8,756 nucleotides of DNA from an uncultured Actinomycetes bacterium (GCA_903897155.1 CAIUAO010000096.1:1-8756); one strand, 5' to 3'. Positions 1 through 6,879 are shown, counted from the first letter of the stretch. A program made the numbers and translations. The notes: generated from the letters alone by a model not told the origin.

Positions 1-800
1 CGACGCCTCGGCTGCGGGCGATTGCCGCTGTTGGCCCGCTCATTGAGCCGATGATTGAAAAGCTCAGTGCACGCATTGCGGTCAGCGAGATGGCACATGA
101 CACCCTGAAAAATCTTTATGGAACTGAAGCGGTTGTAATACCAAACGGAATTGATTATGAAAAACTATCTGGGGGACGCACATCTGCCGCGAGTGAACAT
201 CTTGATAAACCTACGATCGGCTTTCTTGGAAGATTTGAAGAAGAGCGCAAGGGATTGCCTCTCTTACTTGAAGCGCTCCCTATTGTTATTCAATCCTTTC
301 CGGATCTTGAACTTATTGTTGCTGGTCCTGGAGACTCCGAGCGTGTGATGAATAAAGCTGATGCGAGTATTGCTTCTCACGTGAAATTCCTTGGCAGACT
401 TTCTGACGATGAGAAGGTCTCTTTCTTTCACAGTCTCAATGCATATATCGCCCCTAATACAGGTGGAGAGTCATTTGGAATTATTTTGGCTGAATCAATG
501 GCATCTGGAACACCTGTGATCGCAAGTGATATCCATGCATTTAAGGCAGTTCTTGAGAATGGACAACACGGGATCCTCTTTGAATCAGATAATGCCCAGG
601 ATTTAGCGAAGAAGATCATCGAGTTATTGCGAGCCCCTGTTCGCATCGATGAGTTTGCCGAGAAAGGTTTGAGCGCTGCGCGCGCCTATGATTGGAATAG
701 TGTTGCTAGCGCGATCATGAGCGTCTATGAAATGGCATTAGTTGGAAATAACAAGGTAAGCGTCGGTACAGAGAATGCAACATGGAAGAGGGGCCGATGA
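1..800 (+). CDS. pimA: Phosphatidylinositol mannosyltransferase PimA (GT4 family), 5' end outside the window
   Basis: This is the C-terminal part (about 265 codons, reading frame open from base 3) of a GT-B glycosyltransferase. PimA transfers mannose from GDP-mannose to phosphatidylinositol on the cytoplasmic face of the membrane, the first step of PIM/lipomannan synthesis in actinobacteria. Visible signatures are the linker into the C-terminal Rossmann domain (IPNGID near base 140), the donor-binding GRFEEERKG segment (bases 228-254), which aligns with GRYDEPRKG of mycobacterial PimA and keeps its Arg, Glu and Lys, and the GT4 EX7E motif in GGESFGIILAES (the two Glu codons at 468 and 492). 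Mycobacterial PimA is about 386 aa, so roughly the first third is missing because the window begins there; this is not a true truncation. An internal ATG at 51 is not the start, since homologous sequence continues upstream of it. The stop overlaps the next gene's start (ATGA). A related GT4 mannosyltransferase is possible but less likely given the neighbours. Confidence 0.88.
   Translation, partial: TPRLRAIAAVGPLIEPMIEKLSARIAVSEMAHDTLKNLYGTEAVVIPNGIDYEKLSGGRTSAASEHLDKPTIGFLGRFEEERKGLPLLLEALPIVIQSFPDLELIVAGPGDSERVMNKADASIASHVKFLGRLSDDEKVSFFHSLNAYIAPNTGGESFGIILAESMASGTPVIASDIHAFKAVLENGQHGILFESDNAQDLAKKIIELLRAPVRIDEFAEKGLSAARAYDWNSVASAIMSVYEMALVGNNKVSVGTENATWKRGR
784..793 (+). promoter_or_regulatory. 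Ribosome binding site deciding the start of the LemA-like gene
   Basis: The purine-rich run GGAAGAGGGG ends 3 bases before the ATG at 797. It supports 797, not the in-frame ATG at 782, as the start: 782 lies just upstream of this run, so the run would fall inside the coding sequence. The site lies inside the end of pimA, consistent with translational coupling. Confidence 0.6.
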
Positions 801-1303
801 GTACTCCAGTCGCACTTCTTATAGCTTTTATTTTTATCTTCGTTTGGTACCTCTCATTTTCAGCATCCAGACTTGATCGACTTCACCATAGAGTTGAAAC
901 TTCATGGGAACATTTAGATGCCTTACTTCAACGCCGAGCTGCTCTTGCACTTGAGATCTCCCACAAAAGTGATTTAGACCCTGCTACATATTTAATCCTT
1001 ACCGAATCGGCTTATGTCAGCCGCGAGGAATCAATCCTTGCTCGGGAAGATGCTGAACGATCACTGTCAGAATCCTTGAAATTTCTAAGAGAAGCAGCGG
1101 CATTACATGATGTCTCTATCGACGTCTCACTTCTTGATGAGCTCACTGTTCTGACAAATAAAATTACTCTGGCAATGTCGATCCATTTAGAGGCGGTATC
1201 AAGTGTTGAAAAGCTCCGCTCTAAATTGATATTTAGAGTATTTAGATTAGCTGGACGAGCAAAGTTACCTACGCGTTATTCATTTGAAGAGGATGCCTTG
1301 TGA
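797..1303 (+). CDS. Small LemA-like membrane protein of unknown function
   Basis: A 168-aa protein with one N-terminal membrane segment (about residues 4-21), then a mostly helical, charged domain, probably coiled-coil. It resembles LemA-family proteins in layout: after the TM comes RVETSWEHLDALLQRR (residues 32-47), like the LemA pattern of a Trp/Asp helix followed by LxxRxxL, and near the C-terminus FRLAGRAKLPTRYSFEED resembles the FRLAGHAPxPxxFEMDD ending I recall from actinobacterial proteins at this locus. No catalytic residues are evident. I expect an N-out, C-in or tail-anchored-like topology but cannot decide. Start chosen at 797 because of the ATGA overlap with pimA and the adjacent Shine-Dalgarno; an in-frame ATG at 782 would add five residues (MEEGP). 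The stop overlaps the next gene's GTG. The coding region is clear; the family assignment is moderate and the function is not known. Confidence 0.6.
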   Translation: MSTPVALLIAFIFIFVWYLSFSASRLDRLHHRVETSWEHLDALLQRRAALALEISHKSDLDPATYLILTESAYVSREESILAREDAERSLSESLKFLREAAALHDVSIDVSLLDELTVLTNKITLAMSIHLEAVSSVEKLRSKLIFRVFRLAGRAKLPTRYSFEEDAL

Positions 1304-2325
1304 AAGCATTAAGTAAGAGTGCATTTCTTATTGCCTGCTCTTTGGTTCTTTTAACTGCATGTGGAAGCAATGGTTCTGGGAAAAGTGCTGGCGCACACAG
1401 TGGGCCAAATGCATTGACTGGAATGCCGGGTATTAACGGCCCTGTCTTGTTTGTGAAGATTGATGACACCCAGCCTGCGCATCCGCAGATTGGTTTGGGC
1501 AAGGCAGATGTTGTTTATATTGAACAAGTTGAAGGCGGGCTTACGCGCCTTGCTGCAGTTTTCTCAAGTCAACTTCCGCCATTTATTGGACCCATTCGCT
1601 CAGCGCGTATAAGTGATATTGATCTGATGGCTAATTATGGTCGCCCAGCATTTGCATATAGTGGTGCGCAGAAATTGTTCTTACCAGTCATCAAGGCAGC
1701 AAACATTGAAGACTTGGGAGCTGAGCATGAGCCTCCTTCAATTTATTCCAGAGATCCAAGCAGACAAGACCCAACAAACATGTTGCTTGACCCACAGGCA
1801 CTTCTTACAAAAGCGATTGTGACTGAGAAGCGCAGCATTGATACTGCAAAATCTGTTGGTTGGAAATTTGGCCCTCTTCCTAAAACTGGCGTTCCAATCG
1901 TGAGCGTTGATTTAAAGTGGCCTGCCTCTTCTTACCAAGTTACGTGGTCTGCACCGCAGAAGCGTTGGTTATTGTCATATCGCCACCAGCCAGATCTTGG
2001 AAGCGATGGAATTCAACTTGGGTCTCCAACTTTCATCATTCAAAATGTGAGTATTACGAATTCGATTTATCACGACCACAACAACAACTACACCCCATTT
2101 AGCAATACGGTCGGATCTGGAACTGGTTATTTGCTCCGTGATGGGCAATCGATCCCTCTCTATTGGAATCGCGCAACACCTACAGCTGCAACTACATGGA
2201 CACTCAAAGACGGTTCCCCTGCCTATTTCAGCCCGGGACAAGTCTGGATTGCCCTTACTGATCAAAAGCCGACCTTCACGATGCCCGCCCCAACTGGGAC
2301 GCCAGCACCTACTCCGACAAAGTAG
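1300..2325 (+). CDS. DUF3048 (YerB-like) lipoprotein
   Basis: A 341-aa predicted lipoprotein. It begins with a signal peptide: basic MKALSK, a hydrophobic core (residues 8-18), and the lipobox LTAC with the lipidated Cys at residue 21. It should therefore be anchored on the outer face of the cytoplasmic membrane. The mature domain matches DUF3048: NALTGMPG near residue 36, VKIDDTQPAHPQIGLGKADVV, the GGLTRLAAVF block and GPIRSARISDIDL, followed by a DUF3048_C-like half with YWNR and WTLKDGSPAYF-type segments. The C-terminus is a low-complexity Pro/Thr/Ala tail (about the last 15 residues). The founding member is B. subtilis YerB, a lipoprotein of unclear function. It starts with GTG, overlapping the preceding TGA (GTGA), with GAAGAGG at 1286-1292 as ribosome binding site. 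Co-transcription with pimA suggests an envelope role, but that is only inference from context. Confidence 0.82.
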   Translation: MKALSKSAFLIACSLVLLTACGSNGSGKSAGAHSGPNALTGMPGINGPVLFVKIDDTQPAHPQIGLGKADVVYIEQVEGGLTRLAAVFSSQLPPFIGPIRSARISDIDLMANYGRPAFAYSGAQKLFLPVIKAANIEDLGAEHEPPSIYSRDPSRQDPTNMLLDPQALLTKAIVTEKRSIDTAKSVGWKFGPLPKTGVPIVSVDLKWPASSYQVTWSAPQKRWLLSYRHQPDLGSDGIQLGSPTFIIQNVSITNSIYHDHNNNYTPFSNTVGSGTGYLLRDGQSIPLYWNRATPTAATTWTLKDGSPAYFSPGQVWIALTDQKPTFTMPAPTGTPAPTPTK

Positions 2326-2362
2326 ACTTCTCCTCTTACTAGTCACGTGAACGCATGTAAAC

Positions 2363-2368
2363 AGAGGA
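2363..2368 (+). promoter_or_regulatory. Ribosome binding site that decides the pdxS start
   Basis: AGAGGA lies directly against an ATG at 2369 (zero spacing, too close) but 6 bases before a second in-frame ATG at 2375. The second ATG is therefore the more likely start of pdxS. Confidence 0.65.
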
Positions 2369-2374
2369 ATGAAA

Positions 2375-3274
2375 ATGGCTGATAGCACTTCAAAGGTAAC
2401 CGGCACTGGTCGCGTTAAGCGCGGCATGGCAGAGATGCTCAAGGGCGGCGTCATCATGGACGTTGTTAATGTTGAGCAAGCAAAGATTGCCGAAAATGCT
2501 GGCGCTGTTGCCGTGATGGCACTGGAGCGAGTACCTGCAGATATTCGTGCGCAAGGCGGAGTTGCCCGTATGTCAGATCCAGACATGATCGAAAAGATTC
2601 AAGCAGCTGTGTCAATTCCCGTTATGGCAAAAGCACGTATTGGTCATTTTGTTGAAGCACAAATTTTGCAATCTCTCGGTGTTGATTACATCGATGAGTC
2701 AGAAGTATTGACTCCTGCAGATTATGAGAATCACATCGATAAGTGGAATTTCACCATTCCATTTGTATGCGGTGCTACAAATCTAGGTGAGGCACTACGC
2801 CGCATTAATGAAGGTGCCGCGATGATCCGCTCAAAGGGAGAAGCGGGAACCGGTGATGTTTCAAATGCAACAACACATATGCGCAAGATTAGCCAGGAAA
2901 TCCGCCGCCTATCATCGATGCGCGAGGATGAGCTTTATGTTGCTGCTAAAGAAATGTCTGCCCCATACGAATTAATTAAAGAAGTTGCCCAAACTGGCAA
3001 GCTCCCTGTTGTTCTCTTTACAGCTGGCGGAATAGCAACACCAGCCGACGCTGCAATGATGATGCAGCTAGGAGCCGATGGCGTCTTTGTTGGTTCTGGA
3101 ATCTTTAAATCTGGAAATCCCGAGGCACGCGCAGCAGCGTGTGTGAAGGCCGTTACGTATTACACAGATGCAAAAGTTGTTGCAGATGTCTCTCGAGGTC
3201 TTGGCGATGCAATGGTGGGAATCAACGTTGCAGATATTCCAGTCCCACACCGTTTGGCAGAGCGCGGCTGGTAA
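2375..3274 (+). CDS. pdxS: Pyridoxal 5'-phosphate synthase subunit PdxS (Pdx1)
   Basis: The synthase subunit of the DXP-independent vitamin B6 pathway. It condenses ribose 5-phosphate (or ribulose 5-phosphate), glyceraldehyde 3-phosphate and ammonia into PLP; ammonia comes from PdxT, encoded next door. The protein is 299 aa, the usual family length, and forms a (beta/alpha)8 barrel. Visible hallmarks (numbered from base 2375) are VIMDVVN with catalytic Asp29, the Schiff-base Lys86 in VMAKARIGH, the second lysine Lys154 in IRSKGEAGTG, and the phosphate-binding glycine loops near the C-terminus (AGGIATPAD, GVFVGSGIF). The start was set at 2375 by Shine-Dalgarno spacing; 2369 would add two residues. 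A gap of 49 bp separates it from the lipoprotein gene and holds no clear promoter or terminator, so it may be read through from pimA. All key residues are intact. Confidence 0.97.
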   Translation: MADSTSKVTGTGRVKRGMAEMLKGGVIMDVVNVEQAKIAENAGAVAVMALERVPADIRAQGGVARMSDPDMIEKIQAAVSIPVMAKARIGHFVEAQILQSLGVDYIDESEVLTPADYENHIDKWNFTIPFVCGATNLGEALRRINEGAAMIRSKGEAGTGDVSNATTHMRKISQEIRRLSSMREDELYVAAKEMSAPYELIKEVAQTGKLPVVLFTAGGIATPADAAMMMQLGADGVFVGSGIFKSGNPEARAAACVKAVTYYTDAKVVADVSRGLGDAMVGINVADIPVPHRLAERGW

Positions 3275-3295
3275 TCAGCCTGCTGTAGTTTTACT

Positions 3296-3904
3296 ATGAA
3301 AATTGGCGTGCTCTCACTTCAAGGCGATGTGAGAGAGCACATCAATTCCCTCCATGATTGTGGCGTAGACGCACTTGCTGTTAATACCGCTGAGCAACTT
3401 GAAAGCATTGATGCCCTCGTTATTCCGGGTGGAGAATCTACGACCATTGCAAAACTTGCTCGAAGCTTTGGTCTCTTTGATCGAATTCAAAAGCGAATTC
3501 ACAGTGGAATGCCAACATATGGTTCATGTGCGGGAATGATTCTTCTTGCAAATAATATTCAGGGCGCAGCGAAGGACCAAGAGACTTTTGGCGGTATGGA
3601 TTTAGTTGTCATGCGCAATGCCTTTGGGCGTCAGGTTGATTCATTTGAAGTGGACCTGACCTTTAAAGGGATAACCGATCCTCCTCTGCGGGCGATCTTC
3701 ATACGCGCCCCATGGGTGGAATCAGTCGGAGATGGTGTGGAAGTTTTGGCAACGGTTGAATTTGATGGACAATTACACCCAGTAGCGGTGCGGCAAGGGA
3801 ACTTACTTGCCACATCCTTTCATCCAGAACTTACGGGTGATAATAGGGTTCACAAGTTCTTTGTTGAAAATGTATGCCGTAACAACGCGGCGCATGTTGA
3901 GTGA
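3296..3904 (+). CDS. pdxT: Pyridoxal 5'-phosphate synthase glutaminase subunit PdxT (Pdx2)
   Basis: A class I glutamine amidotransferase that hydrolyses glutamine and channels ammonia to PdxS; in characterised family members 12 PdxT subunits decorate a PdxS dodecamer. The protein is 202 aa, slightly above the usual 190-200. It shows the N-terminal IGVLSLQGD strand and loop, the oxyanion-loop GGES at residues 45-48, the nucleophile Cys78 in YGSCAGM, and the catalytic His176 and Glu178 in SFHPELTGD. The triad is complete. A local oddity is VNTAEQL at about 29-35, where many homologues have an Arg-containing VRxxxEL. The gene starts 21 bp after pdxS. No Shine-Dalgarno precedes the ATG, so it may depend on coupling to pdxS translation or be made from a leaderless message. 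Confidence 0.96.
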   Translation: MKIGVLSLQGDVREHINSLHDCGVDALAVNTAEQLESIDALVIPGGESTTIAKLARSFGLFDRIQKRIHSGMPTYGSCAGMILLANNIQGAAKDQETFGGMDLVVMRNAFGRQVDSFEVDLTFKGITDPPLRAIFIRAPWVESVGDGVEVLATVEFDGQLHPVAVRQGNLLATSFHPELTGDNRVHKFFVENVCRNNAAHVE

Positions 3905-3920
3905 GTATCAGAAATAGGTT

Positions 3921-3925
3921 GGTGA
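3921..3925 (+). promoter_or_regulatory. Ribosome binding site of yebC
   Basis: GGTGA, complementary to the 16S anti-Shine-Dalgarno tail, sits 5 bases before the ATG at 3931. This supports that start, which also gives the canonical MSGHSKW N-terminus of the family. Confidence 0.5.
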
Positions 3926-3930
3926 GTTAA

Positions 3931-4683
3931 ATGTCAGGCCATTCCAAATGGGCAACGACAAAGCATAAGAAGGCCATTATCGATTCGCGCCGTGCCAAGA
4001 GCTTTGCAAAACTAATTAAGGCTATTGAAGTTGCGGCTCGCACGGGTGGAGCTGATATTGATGGTAATCCAACTCTCTTTGATGCGATTGCGAAAGCTAA
4101 AAAGAACTCAATGCCTGCAGACAATATTGATCGTGCTGTTAAACGTGGCGCTGGTCTTGAATCTGGCGGTGCTGATTGGCAGACAATTATGTATGAGGGT
4201 TACGGCCCAGGTGGAGTAGCTCTCATGATTGAGTGCTTGACTGATAGCCGCAATCGCGCTGCATCTGAGGTAAGGGTTGCCGTTACTCGCAATGGTGGAT
4301 CCATGGCAGACCCAGGATCAGTCTCATATCTTTTTAATCGCAAAGGCGTTGTTATTGTTTCAAAGGATGGCAAAGTTACTGAAGATCAAATACTTGAAGC
4401 GGTCCTAGAAGCGGGTTGTGAAGAGGTAAATGATTTAGGTGAATCATTTGAAATTGTCTCTGAACCTAGTGATTTAGTAGCAGTGCGCACAGCCTTACAA
4501 AGTGCTGGCATTGATTATGAATCAGCAGATACTTCATTTTTGCCTTCACTTTCAGTTCCGCTAGACGCAGAGACGGCAACCAAGGTCTTTGAGCTGATCG
4601 ATGCCATCGAAGAACTTGATGATGTGCAGAACGTCTTTGGAAACTTTGATGTGTCTGACGAGGTGATGGCTAGCCTTGGCTAA
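3931..4683 (+). CDS. yebC: YebC/PmpR/TACO1 family protein
   Basis: A 250-aa member of the YebC/TACO1 family (typical length 240-250). The N-terminus MSGHSKWATTKHKK is the family signature, followed by AARTGG, the AIAKAKKNSMPADNIDRAVKRG block (about residues 50-72) and YEGYGPGG (about 89-96). The acidic middle and C-terminal domains follow, ending with LDDVQNVFGNFD. The family was long annotated as transcriptional regulators (PmpR in Pseudomonas). Mitochondrial TACO1 is a translational activator, and bacterial YebC proteins have been reported to act on ribosomes stalled at proline-rich stretches. The immediate neighbour ruvC is conserved across actinobacteria and many other bacteria. The function here is therefore more likely translational than regulation of ruv, but the sequence alone cannot settle this. 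The gap to ruvC is 12 bp. Confidence 0.96.
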   Translation: MSGHSKWATTKHKKAIIDSRRAKSFAKLIKAIEVAARTGGADIDGNPTLFDAIAKAKKNSMPADNIDRAVKRGAGLESGGADWQTIMYEGYGPGGVALMIECLTDSRNRAASEVRVAVTRNGGSMADPGSVSYLFNRKGVVIVSKDGKVTEDQILEAVLEAGCEEVNDLGESFEIVSEPSDLVAVRTALQSAGIDYESADTSFLPSLSVPLDAETATKVFELIDAIEELDDVQNVFGNFDVSDEVMASLG

Positions 4684-4689
4684 TAGGCT
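4684..4689 (+). promoter_or_regulatory. Possible -10 box of a leaderless ruvC promoter
   Basis: TAGGCT fits the loose TANNNT pattern and ends 6 bases before the ruvC ATG at 4696. That is the spacing expected if the transcript begins at the A of the start codon. No Shine-Dalgarno is present in the 12-bp gap. I see no -35 match at 16-18 bases upstream, so this is weak. Confidence 0.3.
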
Positions 4690-4695
4690 ATTGCC

Positions 4696-5235
4696 ATGCG
4701 CGTTCTAGGAATTGACCCAGGTTTAACCCGCTGTGGGCTTGGTGTCATCGACTCCAGAGGATCACAAATCCTCACGATGATTGATGTGGGAGTAATTCGA
4801 ACAACAGTTGACGCGCCACTTGAAATCAGGCTTATGGAACTTGAACGTGAACTTCAACAATGGATTAAGAAACACAACCCAGATGTCATTGCAGTTGAGC
4901 GAGTTTTCTCACAGCTCAATGTTCGTACAGCAATGGCAACAGGACAAGCAGCTGGAGTAGCTCTTCTGCTGGCCGCTAAAAGTGGAATTCCAGTAGCGAT
5001 GCATACTCCTTCTGAAGTCAAAGCTGCAGTTACAGGATCAGGCCGAGCAGATAAGAAACAAGTAGCCCTTATGGTTCAAAAACTTCTACACTTGGATGAA
5101 ATTCCAAAGCCTGTCGACAGCACCGACGCCCTTGCACTTGCTATTTGCCATCACTGGCGGGGTGTTGGAGATTCAAAACTCAAAGACGCACTGCTAAAAG
5201 AGAAGTCACGGCTCAAGAAGTTGGCTAACCGATGA
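4696..5235 (+). CDS. ruvC: Crossover junction endodeoxyribonuclease RuvC
   Basis: The Holliday-junction resolvase. As a dimer it nicks two strands of like polarity in four-way junctions brought to it by RuvAB branch migration, in recombinational repair. The protein is 179 aa (E. coli 173). The RNase H-like fold is visible: MRVLGIDPGLTRCG with catalytic Asp7, AVERVF with Glu68, and the C-terminal VDSTDALALA with Asp141 and Asp144, completing the four acidic metal ligands. The conserved VFSQLNVRTAMATGQA helix (about 70-86) is also present. The C-terminus is lysine-rich. The ATG has no Shine-Dalgarno, and the nearest upstream signal is a possible -10 box. The last codons overlap the ruvA start by 4 bases (ATGA), so RuvA translation is probably coupled to it. 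No clear LexA/SOS operator was found upstream. Confidence 0.97.
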   Translation: MRVLGIDPGLTRCGLGVIDSRGSQILTMIDVGVIRTTVDAPLEIRLMELERELQQWIKKHNPDVIAVERVFSQLNVRTAMATGQAAGVALLLAAKSGIPVAMHTPSEVKAAVTGSGRADKKQVALMVQKLLHLDEIPKPVDSTDALALAICHHWRGVGDSKLKDALLKEKSRLKKLANR

Positions 5236-5822
5236 TCGCCTCGATATCTGGAATTGTTAAAGCTGTCCGATTAAATAGCATTGTTGTTGAAGTTGGGGGA
5301 GTCGGGCTTGTCGTTCATGTCAGCCCAAGGCTTGCAGCAAGTTATGTTGTTGGAACTATGGCCTCTTTACACACCAGCATGGCTGTTCGTGAGGATTCAC
5401 TCACGCTTTATGGTTTTGAAACTAGTGCGGCCCGGGATCTTTTTGATGTTTTACAAACTGTAACTGGCATAGGCCCAAAGGTCGCTCAATCTGCTCTGTC
5501 GGTATATGACGCGGCAGAGTTAGTTGCAGCAATTAAGTCTGAGAGCGCAGCACAGCTTGAAAGAATTCCTGGTTTAGGTAAAAAAGGTGCACAACGGTTA
5601 GTACTTGAACTTAAAGACAAGGTTGGCGATTTCACTGCCCAAGCACAAAGTGGCGTGGGTAATTGGCGCGGACAACTCACCGAAGCGCTCCTTGGACTTG
5701 GATTCACTGCCAGAGATACAGAATCTCGCTTAGAGCTTGTCGCTGCAGAATTTAAAAATATTAGCGCTGAACCTATTGAAAGCCTTCTTAGATTTGCACT
5801 TGCCGCGGGAGGCAGGGGATGA
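5232..5822 (+). CDS. ruvA: Holliday junction branch migration complex subunit RuvA
   Basis: The junction-binding subunit of the RuvAB motor; tetramers hold the four-way DNA open while RuvB hexamers drive branch migration. The protein is 196 aa (E. coli 203). Domain I, an OB-fold, covers about residues 1-62 (MIASISG, EVGGVGLVVHV, LYGFET). Domain II has two helix-hairpin-helix DNA-binding motifs at GIGPK (79-83) and GLGKK (114-118). After a short linker (about 130-145), domain III (about 147-196; ALLGLGFTARD) binds RuvB. All parts are intact. It starts with an ATG within the ruvC stop (4-base overlap), with only a weak AAGAAG upstream, and its own stop overlaps ruvB in the same way. This suggests that RuvC, RuvA and RuvB are produced in coupled amounts. 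Confidence 0.97.
   Translation: MIASISGIVKAVRLNSIVVEVGGVGLVVHVSPRLAASYVVGTMASLHTSMAVREDSLTLYGFETSAARDLFDVLQTVTGIGPKVAQSALSVYDAAELVAAIKSESAAQLERIPGLGKKGAQRLVLELKDKVGDFTAQAQSGVGNWRGQLTEALLGLGFTARDTESRLELVAAEFKNISAEPIESLLRFALAAGGRG
5807..5812 (+). promoter_or_regulatory. Strong ribosome binding site of ruvB
   Basis: GGGAGG inside the end of ruvA ends 6 bases before the ruvB ATG at 5819. It is one of the strongest Shine-Dalgarno sequences in the window, fixing the start and suggesting efficient ruvB translation despite the overlap. Confidence 0.65.
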
Positions 5823-6868
5823 GTGATCAATCATTAGTAAATACAGGATCAGATGATGAAGAGCGCGCACAAGAGTTAGCCCTTCGCCCAAAAACTCTTA
5901 AGGAGTTCGTAGGCCAAAGTCGCGTTGCCGGTCAGATCGATCTTTTGCTTGCTGCTGCGCGTGCTCGAAAGAGCCCTGCAGATCATATTTTGCTCTCTGG
6001 TCCTCCTGGTCTTGGAAAAACTACTTTGGCAATGATCATTGCCTCAGAGATGAATGCACCTATTCGAATTACAAGTGGACCAGCAATTCAACATGCCGGT
6101 GATTTAGCGGCAATACTTTCTTCCCTTGTCGAGGGTGAAATTCTTTTCTTAGATGAGATTCATCGTATGTCTAGGCCAGCAGAAGAGATGCTCTACTTGG
6201 CGATGGAAGATTTCAGGGTGGATGTGATTGTTGGTAAAGGCGCAGGGGCAACGGCAATTCCCTTGACCCTTCCTCACTTCACCTTGGTCGGCGCGACAAC
6301 ACGGGCTGGCCTTCTGCCAAGTCCATTGCGTGATCGCTTTGGTTTTACGGCTCAGTTAGATTTCTATGAGGATGCTGATCTTGGAACAATTGTTAGACGA
6401 AGCGCAGACTTGCTATCTGTTGAGATTAATCAAGATGCTGTGAGTGAAATCGGCTCTCGCTCACGCGGCACTCCGCGAGTTGCCAACAGATTGCTTCGCC
6501 GCGTTCGTGATTATGCGCAAATTCATGGCAATGGAACAGTGACCTTTGATGCAGCACAAAGCGCCCTATCGATGTATGAAGTGGATGAGATTGGTCTTGA
6601 TCGATTAGATAAGGCGTTGCTTGAAACTTTGATTAAGAGATTTAATGGAGGACCGGTTGGGATAACGACCCTTGCAATGGCAATCGGAGAAGAAGCTGAA
6701 ACTATTGAGAGTTTGGCAGAGCCATTTCTGGTTCGCATGGGCTTATTGGCCCGAACCCCACGTGGCCGAGTCGCAACTGCTGCAGGGTGGACTCATTTAG
6801 GGTTAAAGGCCCCACAATCTGCACAAGCAGAACTTGGCATTTTCGACATGCCAGCCCTTGATGCCTAG
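5819..6868 (+). CDS. ruvB: Holliday junction branch migration ATPase RuvB
   Basis: The AAA+ hexameric motor of RuvAB. The protein is 349 aa, typical for actinobacteria. In order: the N-terminal LRPKTLKEFVGQ motif (about 22-33); Walker A GPPGLGKTT (61-69, Lys67); the RuvA-contacting hairpin region (about 130-150); Walker B LFLDEIH (109-115, Asp112, Glu113); sensor 1 LVGATTRAG (156-164); the arginine-finger segment PLRDRFG (169-175); sensor 2 GTPRVANRLLRR; and the C-terminal winged helix containing GGPVGITTLA and RTPRGR. Every catalytic motif is present. It overlaps ruvA by 4 bases, as ruvA does ruvC, and ends 11 bp before secD. The gene's 3' end may contain the promoter for secD. Confidence 0.98.
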   Translation: MSDQSLVNTGSDDEERAQELALRPKTLKEFVGQSRVAGQIDLLLAAARARKSPADHILLSGPPGLGKTTLAMIIASEMNAPIRITSGPAIQHAGDLAAILSSLVEGEILFLDEIHRMSRPAEEMLYLAMEDFRVDVIVGKGAGATAIPLTLPHFTLVGATTRAGLLPSPLRDRFGFTAQLDFYEDADLGTIVRRSADLLSVEINQDAVSEIGSRSRGTPRVANRLLRRVRDYAQIHGNGTVTFDAAQSALSMYEVDEIGLDRLDKALLETLIKRFNGGPVGITTLAMAIGEEAETIESLAEPFLVRMGLLARTPRGRVATAAGWTHLGLKAPQSAQAELGIFDMPALDA

Positions 6869-6871
6869 ACT
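6843..6871 (+). promoter_or_regulatory. Candidate SigA-type promoter for secDF, possibly leaderless
   Basis: TCGACA at 6843-6848 matches the -35 consensus TTGACA in 5 of 6 bases. After an exact 17-bp spacer comes TAGACT at 6866-6871, matching TATAAT at 4 of 6 including the key T-A and final T. The first plausible purine start is the A of the secD ATG (6880), 8 bases after the box. No Shine-Dalgarno precedes secD, which fits a leaderless message. The elements lie within ruvB's last codons and stop. This was read by eye without scoring against background. Confidence 0.4.
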
Positions 6872-6879
6872 TACGCCTT

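Noticed and set aside
2076..2090. Short CAA-type repeat in the DUF3048 gene
   Set aside because: Only a few units long, and it simply encodes a His/Asn-rich loop (DHNNN). It is not a significant tandem repeat.
2338..2350. Palindromes ACTAGT and TCACGTGA in the gap before pdxS, as a possible operator or terminator
   Set aside because: Both are very short, they overlap by one base, and no T-run follows. Such palindromes are common by chance, and I know of no matching regulator for pdxS.
2353..2364. A GCATGTAAAC stretch preceded by GAAC, reminiscent of a LexA-type GAAC-N4-GTTC site before pdxS
   Set aside because: The right half is GTAA, not GTTC, and there is no reason to expect pdxS to be in the SOS response.
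1975..2586. A 203-codon open frame on the minus strand
   Set aside because: It lies antisense to the end of the DUF3048 gene and the start of pdxS, both well supported. Its translation is Cys/Arg/Ser/Val-rich with no recognisable domain. It looks like a by-product of codon use on the + strand.
4797..4812. TCGAACAACAGTTGAC, resembling the actinobacterial SOS box TCGAAC-N4-GTTCGA
   Set aside because: Only the left half matches fully (the right half is 3 of 6), and it lies about 100 bp inside ruvC, the wrong place for an operator.
5486..5830. A 114-codon minus-strand open frame opposite ruvA
   Set aside because: It is antisense to a complete, conserved ruvA, shows no motif, and has no plausible ribosome binding site or promoter that I can see.
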